A DNA stretch of 64,000 nt, taken from the NCBI RefSeq assembly GCF_014203795.1, contig NZ_JACHJU010000003.1, forward strand, positions 806,001 to 870,000, read 5' to 3'. The position numbers and the translations under genes were made by a program. How positions within the stretch are numbered: position 1 is the first letter of the stretch; each line of letters begins with the position of its first letter. Positions 50,129 to 58,360 of this stretch are shown one piece after another. Below the pieces are notes generated by a model. The model searched no databases, had not been told where the DNA came from, and was given only the letters and a program-made list of their open reading frames with translations. The stretch comes from Streptosporangium album (GTDB lineage Bacteria; Actinomycetota; Actinomycetes; Streptosporangiales; Streptosporangiaceae).

Positions 50129-51180
50129 CGCAACCACCGGTCCAGTCCCTCGGCGACGAACTCGTCGTCGCGTAGCCACGGATAGGCCGCCCAGATCCGG
50201 TCGATCTCGGCAAGCTGCCCGGGGGAGAGCTCCTCCTCCCGATCCAGGCACCAGCGCCCGGCCAGCAACCCCTGACGGCGCAGCACCTCGTGGATACCGG
50301 GGATACAGCCCCGGAAGCCGTGCTCGGCGTCGAAGATGGCGGCGTTGGCGTCGGTCAGGTGCCCGTCGAGGGTGAGCAGCCTGCGCACGGCCGCGTCGTC
50401 GCCGCCGCGGGCCCGCCGCGCTTCGTCGAGCAGCTCGACAGCCCGCTTCACCCACACCGCCCACTGGCCGAGCAGGCCGCCGACGAACTCGACGTCGACC
50501 TCCTCGCCGTCCACGACGACGCGGTGCGAGGTGATCAGGTCCGACAGGATGTGGTCGTCGTTGCCGGTGTAGAGCGCCACCTCACGGGCGCGCCCGGCCC
50601 TGACCACGCCGTGCAGCACGTCCAGCGTCCGGTAGCGGTTGAACGGGGCGACCTTGATGCCGACGACCGAGTCGATCGAGGCCAGGCGCGTCCAGTAGTC
50701 GCGGGTCAGCGTCCGGCCGCCGACGGCGGGCTGCAGGTAGAAGCCGATGACCGGCGACACCTCCCCCACCGCGCGGGTCCGCTCGATGAGCTGGTCCTCG
50801 TCCAGGTCGCGGTGTGGGCTCAGCAGCACCATGTGGTAGCCGAGCGAGGCCGCCAGCTCCGCCTCCGCCACCGCCTGCGCGGTGCTCCCGGTCGCGCCCG
50901 CCACCAGCACCACTTCGCGCTCGTAGTCGCGGGTGGTCTCGGCGGCCAGCTCCAGCACGGGAGGCAGCAGACCGGTGCCGTGGATCGCGAACTGGGTGGT
51001 GTGCACCCCGACGGCCAGGCCGCCCGCCCCCGCCTCGACGTAGTAGCGGGTCAGCGCCCGCTGCCGCCGCTCGTCGAGCCGCCGGTCCTCGGTCAGTGCC
51101 AGCGGGTGCGCCGGGATGACCGTGCCCTTGCGGAACAGGTCGTGGACGGAACCCTGTCTCCCAGGTGCCGTGCTGAGCAC
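50125..51180 (-). CDS. DapA-family (class I aldolase-type) lyase, copy 2
   Basis: About 351 residues from the GTG at 51180, with AAAGGGG upstream. Longer than copy 1. It has ALTRYYVEAGAGGLAVGVHT, EVVLVAGATGSTAQAVAEAE, IGFYLQPAVGGRTL and the Schiff-base Lys in VVGIKVAPFNRY. It lies 31 bases after the epimerase-like gene and is probably in its operon under the palindrome at 52248. A dehydratase or retro-aldolase acting on a sugar acid is the best guess. Its end overlaps the end of the regulator gene by four bases. Confidence 0.8.
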   Translation of the reverse strand: MLSTAPGRQGSVHDLFRKGTVIPAHPLALTEDRRLDERRQRALTRYYVEAGAGGLAVGVHTTQFAIHGTGLLPPVLELAAETTRDYEREVVLVAGATGSTAQAVAEAELAASLGYHMVLLSPHRDLDEDQLIERTRAVGEVSPVIGFYLQPAVGGRTLTRDYWTRLASIDSVVGIKVAPFNRYRTLDVLHGVVRAGRAREVALYTGNDDHILSDLITSHRVVVDGEEVDVEFVGGLLGQWAVWVKRAVELLDEARRARGGDDAAVRRLLTLDGHLTDANAAIFDAEHGFRGCIPGIHEVLRRQGLLAGRWCLDREEELSPGQLAEIDRIWAAYPWLRDDEFVAEGLDRWLR

Positions 51181-51211
51181 GTGCGTTCCCCTTTCGCCCT
51201 CGTCGATGTGG

Positions 51212-52228
51212 TCAGAACGCGCCGTCACGGCGCTCGAACTTGGTGGGCTTGCCCAGCAGCGGCCCCCCGTCACCCACCCAGCGGGCGGTGTGCTCGACCA
51301 GTTCGGCGAGCGTGAGGTCGGGGTAGCCGAACAGACCGTGGCAGCGCGAGGCGTTGGACAGCAGCGCCGTGGGGGCCTCCTCACCGGTGAAGACCGGCTC
51401 CCTGCCCAGCCGGCGGCCGAGGTCGACGGCGGCCTGCCGTACCGAGACCAGCTCGGGTCCGGTCACGTTGAGCACGTACGGCGGGTCGGAGGCCAGCAGC
51501 AGCGAGCGGAGCGTCACCTCGTTGGCGTAGCCCTGCCAGACCACGTTCGCCTGGCCGGTGGTCAGGTCGATGGGCTGCCCGGCGACGATCTTCTGCGCGA
51601 GGTCGACCAGCACGCCATAGCGCATCTCGACGGCGTAGTTGAGCCGGATCAGCGCGGTCGGCGTGCCGCGCTCCGCCGCGAAATGAGTGAGTACACGCTC
51701 GCGGCCCAGGCAGCTCATGGCGTAGTCGCCGACCGGCCCGGTGCGCGAGTCCTCGGTGGAACCGCCGGAGGTGACCGGGACGAGCGGGTAGACGTTGCCC
51801 GTCGACAGTGCGGCGATCCGGCTGCCCGAGAACCGGTCGGCCACCCGGCCCGGCAGGTAGGCGTTGGTGAACCAGGTGGCGTGCTCGCGCCCCTCGGTGC
51901 CGAACTTGGCACCGACGAGGAAGACCACATTGGGCGCGTCGGGCAGCTCCCGCAGCGCGTTCTCGTCGGCGATGTCGGCCGCCACGACCGTGGCGCCCTC
52001 GTCGCCGAGCGCCTGCGCCAGGCCCGGCTCCGAGAAGCGCGACACCGCGATGACGCGCTTGCCGCCTCCGGCCGCCCTGATCCCGTTCAGTGCCAGGCGG
52101 ACGAGGCTGGGGCCCAGCTTGCCGCCGGCGCCGAGCACCATGATGTCGCCGTCGAGCTTGCCCAGATCCTCGACCAGCCCGTCACGGGGGCGTGACAGGC
52201 GCTCTTCCAGCTCTGCGATGGTCCGCAC
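51212..52228 (-). CDS. NAD-dependent epimerase/dehydratase-like protein
   Basis: 338 residues from the GTG at 52228, which has GAGGAG six bases upstream. The Rossmann motif is VLGAGGKLGPSLVRLAL; VVFLVGAKFGTEGRE and IAALSTGNVYPLVP follow, and the segment after SEDSRT-like DSRTGPVGDYAMSCLGRE carries Tyr in place of the usual YxxxK (here YAMSC, Lys missing). It may therefore bind a nucleotide-linked or free sugar without classic dehydrogenase chemistry. First gene of the unit controlled by palindrome 9. Confidence 0.8.
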   Translation of the reverse strand: MRTIAELEERLSRPRDGLVEDLGKLDGDIMVLGAGGKLGPSLVRLALNGIRAAGGGKRVIAVSRFSEPGLAQALGDEGATVVAADIADENALRELPDAPNVVFLVGAKFGTEGREHATWFTNAYLPGRVADRFSGSRIAALSTGNVYPLVPVTSGGSTEDSRTGPVGDYAMSCLGRERVLTHFAAERGTPTALIRLNYAVEMRYGVLVDLAQKIVAGQPIDLTTGQANVVWQGYANEVTLRSLLLASDPPYVLNVTGPELVSVRQAAVDLGRRLGREPVFTGEEAPTALLSNASRCHGLFGYPDLTLAELVEHTARWVGDGGPLLGKPTKFERRDGAF

Positions 52229-52247
52229 GCGGAACTCCTCACTCTCA

Positions 52248-52267
52248 TTTACGGTCCAGACCGTAAC
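52248..52267. promoter_or_regulatory. Regulon palindrome 9 (before the epimerase-lyase operon)
   Basis: TTTACGGTCCAGACCGTAAC: a perfect TTACGGTC-CA-GACCGTAA dyad, the best-conserved copy. It ends about 20 bases upstream of the GTG at 52228. Confidence 0.85.
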
Positions 52268-52289
52268 TGGATGAGAGTTCGACTGTCAA

Positions 52290-52316
52290 CGTCCGCCCGG
52301 ACATGCCGGGCGGACG
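52290..52316. terminator. Hairpin terminator after the Gfo/Idh/MocA gene
   Basis: Perfect 11-bp stem CGTCCGCCCGG and CCGGGCGGACG around ACATG, just after the stop at 52322 on the minus strand and before palindrome 9. Confidence 0.75.
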
Positions 52317-52321
52317 GGATC

Positions 52322-53218
52322 CTAGGCACAGGCCTCGCGAGCGGCCACCAGCGTGCCGAGCACGGCCCTGGTCTGCTCCCAGGGCACCGGGCTCGGGGCG
52401 CCGCCCACCATGGCCAGGAACGCCTCCACGACGCCCCGATAGCCCAGCCCGAAGAGGGGGTCGGAGCCGGGCTCCACCACGGCCTCGCGGGTGCCGGCGC
52501 GCGTGTGGACGCTGACCGTGTAGGACTCCTCGTCGGTGACCCCGACGACCTCCACGGCACCGACGACGCCGCTGTCCCAGGCGAGCGCCATGACGCCGGT
52601 GTCCTCGGACTTCAGCGCGGTGTAGGAGCGGGTGGCGGCGGCCGCCCCGGCCAGCCTCACGGCGGGGCCGAGAAGAGCGACCAGCAGCTCCACGCCGTGC
52701 ACGCCCATCGTCACCATCGTGCCGCCGCCCACGGCCGGATCGTCCTGCCACGGGTTGTGGCCGCCCGCCCACAGGCCCACGTCGTGCCGTACGGTGGCCC
52801 GCACCGAGAGCACCTCCCCGAGGTCCTCGGCCCCCAGGGCGGTGAAGGCCGGAGCGAAGCGCAGCACCGAGGTGGACAACACCAGCTCGGGCCGCGCGGA
52901 GGCCAGCGCGTCGACGGCGGCGAGCTGGGCGGCGGTCGCGGCGGCCGGCTTGTTGACGAAACACGGCAGGTCCGCCGCCAGCACCGGGGCGAGCGCGGAG
53001 GCCACCTCCGGGTTGGGCACGGTCAGCACCACCCCGTCGGGGCGGGCGGCGAGCAGATCGTCCAGCCCGGCGGCGACCTCGGCTGTGGGGTGCTCCTCGA
53101 CGAAGCGGGCCAGCCGGGCCTGGTCCTCCTCCCACACCATGAGGTCGGCGTGGGAGGCGAGGGTGCGGGCGTCGGTGTAGGGGTGGCTGGTGGCCAGCCC
53201 GGCGATGGCGATGCGCAC
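52322..53218 (-). CDS. Gfo/Idh/MocA-family oxidoreductase
   Basis: About 298 residues from the GTG at 53218, with GAGGAGAA upstream. The NAD(P) motif is IAIAGLATSHP, and the catalytic region has CFVNKPAAATAAQL (the Lys of the EKP-type motif is kept as NKP) and GGGTMVTMGVHGVELL. These enzymes oxidise or epimerise sugars, inositols and their derivatives. Only a half-site of the regulon motif (GACCGTAC near 53249-53256) precedes it, so membership in the neighbouring regulon is uncertain. It ends at a strong hairpin. Confidence 0.85.
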   Translation of the reverse strand: MRIAIAGLATSHPYTDARTLASHADLMVWEEDQARLARFVEEHPTAEVAAGLDDLLAARPDGVVLTVPNPEVASALAPVLAADLPCFVNKPAAATAAQLAAVDALASARPELVLSTSVLRFAPAFTALGAEDLGEVLSVRATVRHDVGLWAGGHNPWQDDPAVGGGTMVTMGVHGVELLVALLGPAVRLAGAAAATRSYTALKSEDTGVMALAWDSGVVGAVEVVGVTDEESYTVSVHTRAGTREAVVEPGSDPLFGLGYRGVVEAFLAMVGGAPSPVPWEQTRAVLGTLVAAREACA

Positions 53219-53327
53219 GACGTTCTCCTCGTCGGTGAAGGGGCTACCGACCGTACACCTCACCTGTGGAGCACGGGCGTGGGCCGTAGCCGACCGGTGG
53301 TGTCCGGCCCGCCGGAGGATCGGCGGC

Positions 53328-53756
53328 TCAGTGATCAGGTCCGAAGGCCGCGCGGATGCGGAGGGCGTAGGACTCGGCCTCGGTGGGGTCGTCGTATCTG
53401 GTGCGGGGCCAGAAGAAACCGCGCAGGCCGTCCTTGCGGTTGCGGGGGACGACGTGGACGTGCAGGTGCGGGACGCTCTGGCTGATCCGGTTGTTCATCG
53501 CCACGAACGTGCCGCCCGCCTCCAGCCCCTGTTCGACGGCGGCGGCGACGGACCTGACCCGTTCGAAGAACGGCCCGACCGCCTCCGCCGGCAGATCGGG
53601 GAGCGTCTCGACGTGGGCCCTGGGTGCCACCAGGACGTGACCCTTGAAGACCGGCCTCGTGTCCAGGAAGGCCACGGCCACATCGTCGGAGAGCACCGTG
53701 TGGCCCGGCTGCTCCCCCGCTCCGATGGCACAGAACAGGCATTCTCCGGCTGGCAT
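53328..53756 (-). CDS. HIT family nucleotide hydrolase/transferase
   Basis: About 142 residues. ATG at 53756, or a GTG one codon earlier; both overlap the end of the CitE-like gene in the string TGATGTGATG, so it is translationally coupled. It has CLFCAIGAGEQPG, FKGHVLVAPRAHVETL and the histidine triad HLHVHVV. It would act on nucleotides or adenylylated compounds in the cytoplasm. Its placement at the end of an acyl-CoA operon does not reveal a function. Confidence 0.9.
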   Translation of the reverse strand: MPAGECLFCAIGAGEQPGHTVLSDDVAVAFLDTRPVFKGHVLVAPRAHVETLPDLPAEAVGPFFERVRSVAAAVEQGLEAGGTFVAMNNRISQSVPHLHVHVVPRNRKDGLRGFFWPRTRYDDPTEAESYALRIRAAFGPDH

Positions 53757-53760
53757 CACA

Positions 53761-54591
53761 TCAGGATAGGAGACGGCGGGCGGCGCGGATGATCGCCTCG
53801 TCGACCATCCGGCCGCGGGCGTCGGTGACGACTCCGGTCCCGGCGGCCTCGAACCGGGCGATCAGGTCGCGGGCCTGGCCGAGCTCCTCCTCGGTGGGCG
53901 TGAAGACCTCGTTGACCACGGACACCTGGGCGGGATGGACGCAGGTGCGGCCCCGGAAGCCCAGGCGTTTCAGTGCGAGGGTGGAGGCGCGGAGGGCCTC
54001 CAGGTCGCGGAAGTCGGTGCTGATCGGGGCGAGCGGCGGGGCGAGCCGGGCGGCCGCGGAGGCCAGGACGACCTGGGAGCGGGCCCAGAGCAGCTCGCGC
54101 TCGTCGGGACCGGTCTCGACTCCGAGATCGGCGCGGAGGTCGGCCTCGCCGATCTGCAGGCGCAGGACGCGGGGTGCCCGGGCGATCTCCGGCGCCGACA
54201 GGACGGCCCCGGCGCTCTCCAGCAGGGGGCAGACCGCGATCGAGCCGCCGGGCAGCCCCTCGGCGGCTTCGGCGGCGGTCAGCACCGCGTCCACGGCCTC
54301 CAACTCGGCGGCGGACTCGGTCTTGGCCACGCAGACCCCCCGCACCCCCTGTACGGCGACCGCGTGCAGATCCTCGTGGCCCGCCTCCCCCGGATTCACC
54401 CGGACGTAGATCTCCGGGCCGCCGGGGCGCGGCGCGCGTAACCACTCGGCCACGGCGGTGCGGGCCGCGGCCTTGTGCGCCGGCAGGACCGCGTCCTCCA
54501 GGTCGACGATCAGGGCGTCGGAGCCACGGCCGAGTGCTTTGGCGAGTTTGTCGGGCTGGTCGCCCGGGACGTAGAGCGCGGATCGGATCAC
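53761..54591 (-). CDS. CitE-like (HpcH/HpaI family) CoA-ester lyase
   Basis: 276 residues from a GTG. SALYVPGDQPDKLAKAL, LIVDLEDAVLP, the metal-binding Glu in AVCPLLESAGAVL and QIGEADLRADLG are typical of the CitE/malyl-CoA lyase family. Stand-alone CitE-like proteins cleave malyl-CoA, methylmalyl-CoA or citramalyl-CoA. With the acyl-CoA dehydrogenase and MaoC hydratase upstream this could finish a C5 dicarboxyl-CoA pathway (mesaconyl-CoA or itaconate type); that is inference. Confidence 0.88.
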   Translation of the reverse strand: MIRSALYVPGDQPDKLAKALGRGSDALIVDLEDAVLPAHKAAARTAVAEWLRAPRPGGPEIYVRVNPGEAGHEDLHAVAVQGVRGVCVAKTESAAELEAVDAVLTAAEAAEGLPGGSIAVCPLLESAGAVLSAPEIARAPRVLRLQIGEADLRADLGVETGPDERELLWARSQVVLASAAARLAPPLAPISTDFRDLEALRASTLALKRLGFRGRTCVHPAQVSVVNEVFTPTEEELGQARDLIARFEAAGTGVVTDARGRMVDEAIIRAARRLLS

Positions 54592-54613
54592 CGTCCGACC
54601 CTAGCGCCACCTC

Positions 54614-55777
54614 TCACCAGCCCACCTTGGCGGTACCGGAGATGAGAGAGCGGGCGATGACCATCCGCTGGATGTCGTTGGTCCCCTCGCCGATGGCCAT
54701 CAGGGGCGCGTCACGGTAGAGGCGTTCGAGGACGAACTCCTGGGAGTAGCCGTAGCCGCCGTGGATCCGCATGGCCTCCAGGGTGGTCCGCAGTGCGACC
54801 TCCGAGGCGAAGTACTTGGCCATGGCGGCCTCGGAGTTCACCGCACCGCTCTCCGAGCGGGTCGCCGCCCAGTAGGTGAGCAGCCTGGCCGCCTGGATGT
54901 CGGTGGCCATGTCGGCGATCTTGAGCTGGATGGCCTGGAAGTCGGCGATGGGCTGCCCGAACGCGTGGCGCTCGCGCGAGTAGGTCAGCGCGGCGTCGTA
55001 GGCGCACTGGGAGACGCCGACCGCGCGGGCGGCGATGTTGACCCGGCCGAGCTCCAGGGCCGACAGCGCCTGCTGCATGCCCCGCCCCTCCACCCCGCCG
55101 AGCAGCCGCGACGCCGGGACGCGGACGTTCTCCAGCACGATCTCGCAGGTCTCGGTGCCCTTGTACCCGAGTTTGGGCAGGTCCCGGCTGACGGTGTAGC
55201 CCGGGGTGCCGGGCTCGACCAGGATGAGGGACATGCCGCGGTGCGCGGGTTCGGTGACGGAGGTCTTGACCAGGACGGGCATCGGGTCGGCGTGGCGGGC
55301 GTTGGTGATCCACGTCTTGGTGCCGTTGATCACGTAGTGGTCGCCGTCGCGGACCGCCCGGGTCTGGATGCCCTGCAGGTCGGTGCCCGCCGCGGGCTCC
55401 GTCAGCGCGATGCCGGTACGGCGGGCACCGGTGGCCAGGTCGGGCAGGTAGGTCTCGCGCTGCTCCTCGGTGCCGTGCTGGGCGATCATCCAGGCGGCCA
55501 GCGAGTGGGAGCCGAGCACCCCGGCCACGCCCATCCACCCGCGTGCTATCTCCTCGAAGACCAGCGCGAACGACACCCGGTCCAGTGCCAGCCCGCCGTA
55601 CTCCTCCGGGACCGTCATCCCGAACAGCCCCATCTCCTTGAACCGCTCGACGATCTCGGTGGGGTAGCGGCCCTCCCGCTCCCACTCGGAGGCGACCGGC
55701 ACGATCTCCTTGTCCACGAACTCCCTGAGGGTCCGGCGGAACAGCCGCTGTTCGTCGTTCAGCTCGAAATCCACCAC
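54614..55777 (-). CDS. Acyl-CoA dehydrogenase
   Basis: 387 residues from a GTG. VDFELNDEQRLFRRTLREFV begins the N-terminal helical domain. FAD and substrate motifs GIALTEPAAGTDL and YVINGTKTWITNA are present, as is the C-terminal MRIHGGYGYSQEF with the catalytic-base Glu in AIGEGTNDIQR. It introduces a double bond into a CoA thioester and passes electrons to ETF. Chain length is not deducible. The 387-residue size argues against methylsuccinyl-CoA dehydrogenase proper, which is longer. It lies 22 bases before the CitE-like gene. Confidence 0.93.
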   Translation of the reverse strand: MVDFELNDEQRLFRRTLREFVDKEIVPVASEWEREGRYPTEIVERFKEMGLFGMTVPEEYGGLALDRVSFALVFEEIARGWMGVAGVLGSHSLAAWMIAQHGTEEQRETYLPDLATGARRTGIALTEPAAGTDLQGIQTRAVRDGDHYVINGTKTWITNARHADPMPVLVKTSVTEPAHRGMSLILVEPGTPGYTVSRDLPKLGYKGTETCEIVLENVRVPASRLLGGVEGRGMQQALSALELGRVNIAARAVGVSQCAYDAALTYSRERHAFGQPIADFQAIQLKIADMATDIQAARLLTYWAATRSESGAVNSEAAMAKYFASEVALRTTLEAMRIHGGYGYSQEFVLERLYRDAPLMAIGEGTNDIQRMVIARSLISGTAKVGW

Positions 55778-55865
55778 GGGGTCCTTTCGAACACGGCGGG
55801 CCGGCGGCCACCGGAGCGAGGAGGGTCGAGGGTCCGGCCGGCGCCGGCCGGGCGGGACGCGGCCG

Positions 55866-56384
55866 TCATGCCGTCAGCGGCCCGGTCTTGGCCTGCGGGA
55901 AGTATCCCTTGTCATGGGGGGCGTCGCGGCGGTAGACCATCACCGAGCGGCGCCAGGACATGATCTCGTCACCGTCCTGGTTGAGGCCGCGCGTCCGGCA
56001 GGTGACGATCCCGGCGTAGGGCCGCGACTTGGACTCGCGCTTGTCCACCACGATCGACTCGGCGTAGAGGGTGTCGCCCAGGAACACCGGGTGGGTCAGC
56101 TTGATCTCGTCCCAGCCGAGGTTCATCAGCGCGGTCTGGCTGACGTCGATCACCGAGATGCCGAGGACGATCGCCACGGTCAGCCCCGAGTTGACGATGA
56201 TCTTCCCGACCGGCGCGCGCTCGGCGAAGTGGGCGTTGAAGTGGTTCTGGTTGGTGTTCATCGTCAGGAGGGTGAACCACGTGTTGTCGGCCTCGCTGAT
56301 CGTGCGGCCGAGCGGGTGCTGATAGACGTCGCCGACGACGAAGTCCTCGTAGTACCGGCCGAGGCCGGGTTCGTGCACGGTCAC
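55866..56384 (-). CDS. MaoC-family enoyl-CoA hydratase (mesaconyl-CoA hydratase-like)
   Basis: 172 residues in a single hot-dog fold. MNTNQNHFNAHFAERAPVGK followed by IIVNSGLTVAIVLGISV corresponds to the hydratase motif. The overall pattern (YYEDFVVGDVYQHPLGRTIS, FLGDTLYAESIVVDKRESKS) is that of stand-alone MaoC dehydratases paired with CitE-like lyases. It would add water to the unsaturated CoA ester before cleavage. First gene of the unit running to the HIT gene; promoter expected in 56385-56450. Confidence 0.88.
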   Translation of the reverse strand: MTVHEPGLGRYYEDFVVGDVYQHPLGRTISEADNTWFTLLTMNTNQNHFNAHFAERAPVGKIIVNSGLTVAIVLGISVIDVSQTALMNLGWDEIKLTHPVFLGDTLYAESIVVDKRESKSRPYAGIVTCRTRGLNQDGDEIMSWRRSVMVYRRDAPHDKGYFPQAKTGPLTA

Positions 56385-56628
56385 GGATCTCTCCCTGGAC
56401 GACAGGATCTTGACGTTAACGGTGTGATGTTTTGAGGGTCAACGGGCCTTCCTGGCCGTTCCAGGGCGGGTATGGACGCGAGACCCGATCCACCGGGTGG
56501 GAACCGGCAGGAACTCGAGAGGCTCAAGAACCGGCTCCGCTATTCGGACAGACATCACTTTCATAACACACTGCCGCATTCCCCAACGGCCCCCACACCA
56601 TCCGGCTGGACGGCACGACGAACCGCGT

Positions 56629-57201
56629 CTACGGGGTCAGCCGCAGCCCGTCCATCGCGAAGCGCAGAAAGCGATCGGCCTGCTCCTCCGGCATCTGCTC
56701 ACGGGCCCAGGCGGCGGCGTTCATCAGCGCGGACACGTCCGCCGCTGTCGCATCGTGGCGGATGACGCCCGCTGCGTGGGCGTTCGCGATCAGCCGTTCA
56801 CCGATGACGTTCATCCGCACGCAGGACGCGTGCAACTCCGACGCCTCGTCATCAAGGCCTTCCATCAGCATGGCGACCAGCCCGCGGTACACGGCGGCGT
56901 GTTCCACGACCGCGTGCACCCAGGCGGCGAGCGCCTCCGCCGCCGAAGGGTGGGTGAGCAACCTGTCGCCGATTTCGAAGAGGGCGTCATTGCGGTCCCG
57001 GAGCAGTGCGCCGACCAGCGCGCGACGGTTGGGGAAGTGCCCGTAGAGCGTGCCGATCGCGACTCCGGCCTGCCGGGCGATGTTCTCCAGCGACGCGTCG
57101 GTGCCCTTCTCACGGAAGGCGGAGTCGGCTTCGGCCAGAAGACGTTCGTAGTTCCGTCGCGCGTCGGCACGGGGCCGCCGCTGCGGGCGAGTTGTGTTCA
57201 C
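56629..57201 (-). CDS. TetR/AcrR family transcriptional regulator
   Basis: 190 residues. The HTH is LLAEADSAFREKGTDASLEN, then ARQAGVAIGTLYGHFPNRRALV. The C-terminal ligand domain is of the type common in regulators of NAD(P)H-dependent reductases. It is divergent from a truncated NmrA-like gene at 57326, with two operator-like repeats between. A 244-base gap (56385-56628) with no gene or repeat I could recognise separates it from the MaoC gene. Confidence 0.92.
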   Translation of the reverse strand: MNTTRPQRRPRADARRNYERLLAEADSAFREKGTDASLENIARQAGVAIGTLYGHFPNRRALVGALLRDRNDALFEIGDRLLTHPSAAEALAAWVHAVVEHAAVYRGLVAMLMEGLDDEASELHASCVRMNVIGERLIANAHAAGVIRHDATAADVSALMNAAAWAREQMPEEQADRFLRFAMDGLRLTP

Positions 57202-57221
57202 GCATACGTCCCTTGCTAATT

Positions 57222-57258
57222 CGAGGCTACCTCGCTATATATTTACCGAGACTGCCTC
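57222..57258. promoter_or_regulatory. Paired operator-like repeats between TetR and NmrA-like genes
   Basis: CGAGG-CTA-CCTCG (57222-57234) is a perfect 5-3-5 dyad, and CGAGACTGCCTC (57247-57258) is a related imperfect copy in the opposite sense. They flank TATATAT, the likely -10 region. This is a standard layout for TetR autoregulation and control of the divergent gene. Confidence 0.6.
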
Positions 57259-57325
57259 ATTTTATCCCTCACCGGCACGGCGGACGCGCGTCCGCGTCAC
57301 CCCGTCATGAGCAGGAGGACTATAA

Positions 57326-57562
57326 ATGATCTTGATAACCGGCGCCACCGGATCCATCGGCAGGTATCTCGTGCGGCGTCTTCGGCAGGATCAGGCGCCC
57401 TTCAAAGCGCTGGTCCGTGACGAGAGCAAGGGCAGGGCGCCGGGCTGTGACTTCGTCGTCGGCGATTTCGACGATGCCGGCTCCATCGCCGCGGCGCTTA
57501 AGGGAGTCGACCGTCTGTTCCTGAACGCCGCCGGCGCCCAACCGGTGTCGTCGAACGCGTGA
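57326..57562 (+). pseudogene. NmrA-like NAD(P)-binding protein, truncated
   Basis: 78 codons encode the N-terminal Rossmann part only: MILITGATGSIGRYLVRRL, ALVRDESKG and VVGDFDDAGSIAAALKGVDR, then LFLNAAGAQPV and a stop. Full-length NmrA/AzoB-type quinone or azo reductases have about 280 residues, and no continuation is seen in any frame before the TenA gene. It was probably the target of the divergent TetR regulator and has been deleted down to a fragment. Confidence 0.75.
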
Positions 57563-57664
57563 GACACGCCCTGCCCCGCCGGTTCCGGCTACCGGCAGGC
57601 GTCGGAGACGGGCCAGTAGCATTCACGGTGATCGGCATTCCCGAGATCGCGAGGAGATGGCCCG

Positions 57665-58360
57665 GTGGATCTGGTCCCCTACGACGAGTGGCGGGCAGGC
57701 GCCGTCGATCCCGCGTTCAGCGAGTGGCTGCGCTCGCTGAGCGAGCCGGAGTGGACGGCGGTGGTGACCCATCCGTTCGCCGCGTCGATCACCCGGGGTG
57801 ACGTCGCGGACGACGACATGCGCCGCTATCTCCTCCAGGACTTTCAGTTCGTCGACTCCTTCACCGCGCTGCTCGGTGCGGCCGTGGCCAGCGCCGACAG
57901 CTTCGAGTCACGGGTGCCGTTCGGCCGGTTCCTGGGCGAGACCGCCACGACCGAGGAGAAGACCTACTTCCACCGCGCGCTGGCCGCCCTCGGCGCCGCC
58001 CCGGAAGATCTGGCCGCCCCGCGGCTCGAACCGGTGACGGCCGACTTCCTCGCCCTGATGGACGAGGCCAGGACCAGCCTGGACTACCCGCTCATCCTCG
58101 CGGTGCTGTGTGTGGCGGAGTGGAGCTACCTCGGCTGGGCGAGCCTGGCCGAGGAGCCGCTCCCGGACACCTTCGTCCACCGCGAGTGGATCGCCCTGCA
58201 CGAGGGGCCGGTGTTCCGGGCGTGGGTGGGGTTCCTCCGCGGCGAGCTCGACCGCCTCGGCCCCCGGCTGGGCGGGGAGGAGCAGCTCCGCGTGCTCGAC
58301 TTCTTCCGCCGCGCCGTACGGCTGGAGCTGCGCTTCTTCGACATGGCCACCGGCGCCTAA
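57665..58360 (+). CDS. TenA family protein (thiaminase-2-like)
   Basis: 231 residues from a GTG with GAGGAG upstream. The all-helical fold is indicated by RYLLQDFQFVDSFTALLGAA, TATTEEKTYFHRALAALG, LILAVLCVAEWSYLGWASLA and LDFFRRAVRLELRFFDMA. TenA proteins salvage thiamin pyrimidines or act in related reactions. The EW(S)Y region fits the Glu-type branch, but the catalytic residue assignment is uncertain. No TPP riboswitch or other thi gene is nearby. Confidence 0.85.
   Translation: MDLVPYDEWRAGAVDPAFSEWLRSLSEPEWTAVVTHPFAASITRGDVADDDMRRYLLQDFQFVDSFTALLGAAVASADSFESRVPFGRFLGETATTEEKTYFHRALAALGAAPEDLAAPRLEPVTADFLALMDEARTSLDYPLILAVLCVAEWSYLGWASLAEEPLPDTFVHREWIALHEGPVFRAWVGFLRGELDRLGPRLGGEEQLRVLDFFRRAVRLELRFFDMATGA

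Noticed and set aside
53243..53256. Tenth regulon palindrome before the Gfo/Idh/MocA gene
   Set aside because: Only the right half (GACCGTAC) matches; the left half has two of four core bases, so I keep it as a weak half site only.
57563..57664. TPP riboswitch upstream of the TenA gene
   Set aside because: The 102-base gap lacks the conserved CUGAGA and ACCUGA-type boxes expected of the class.
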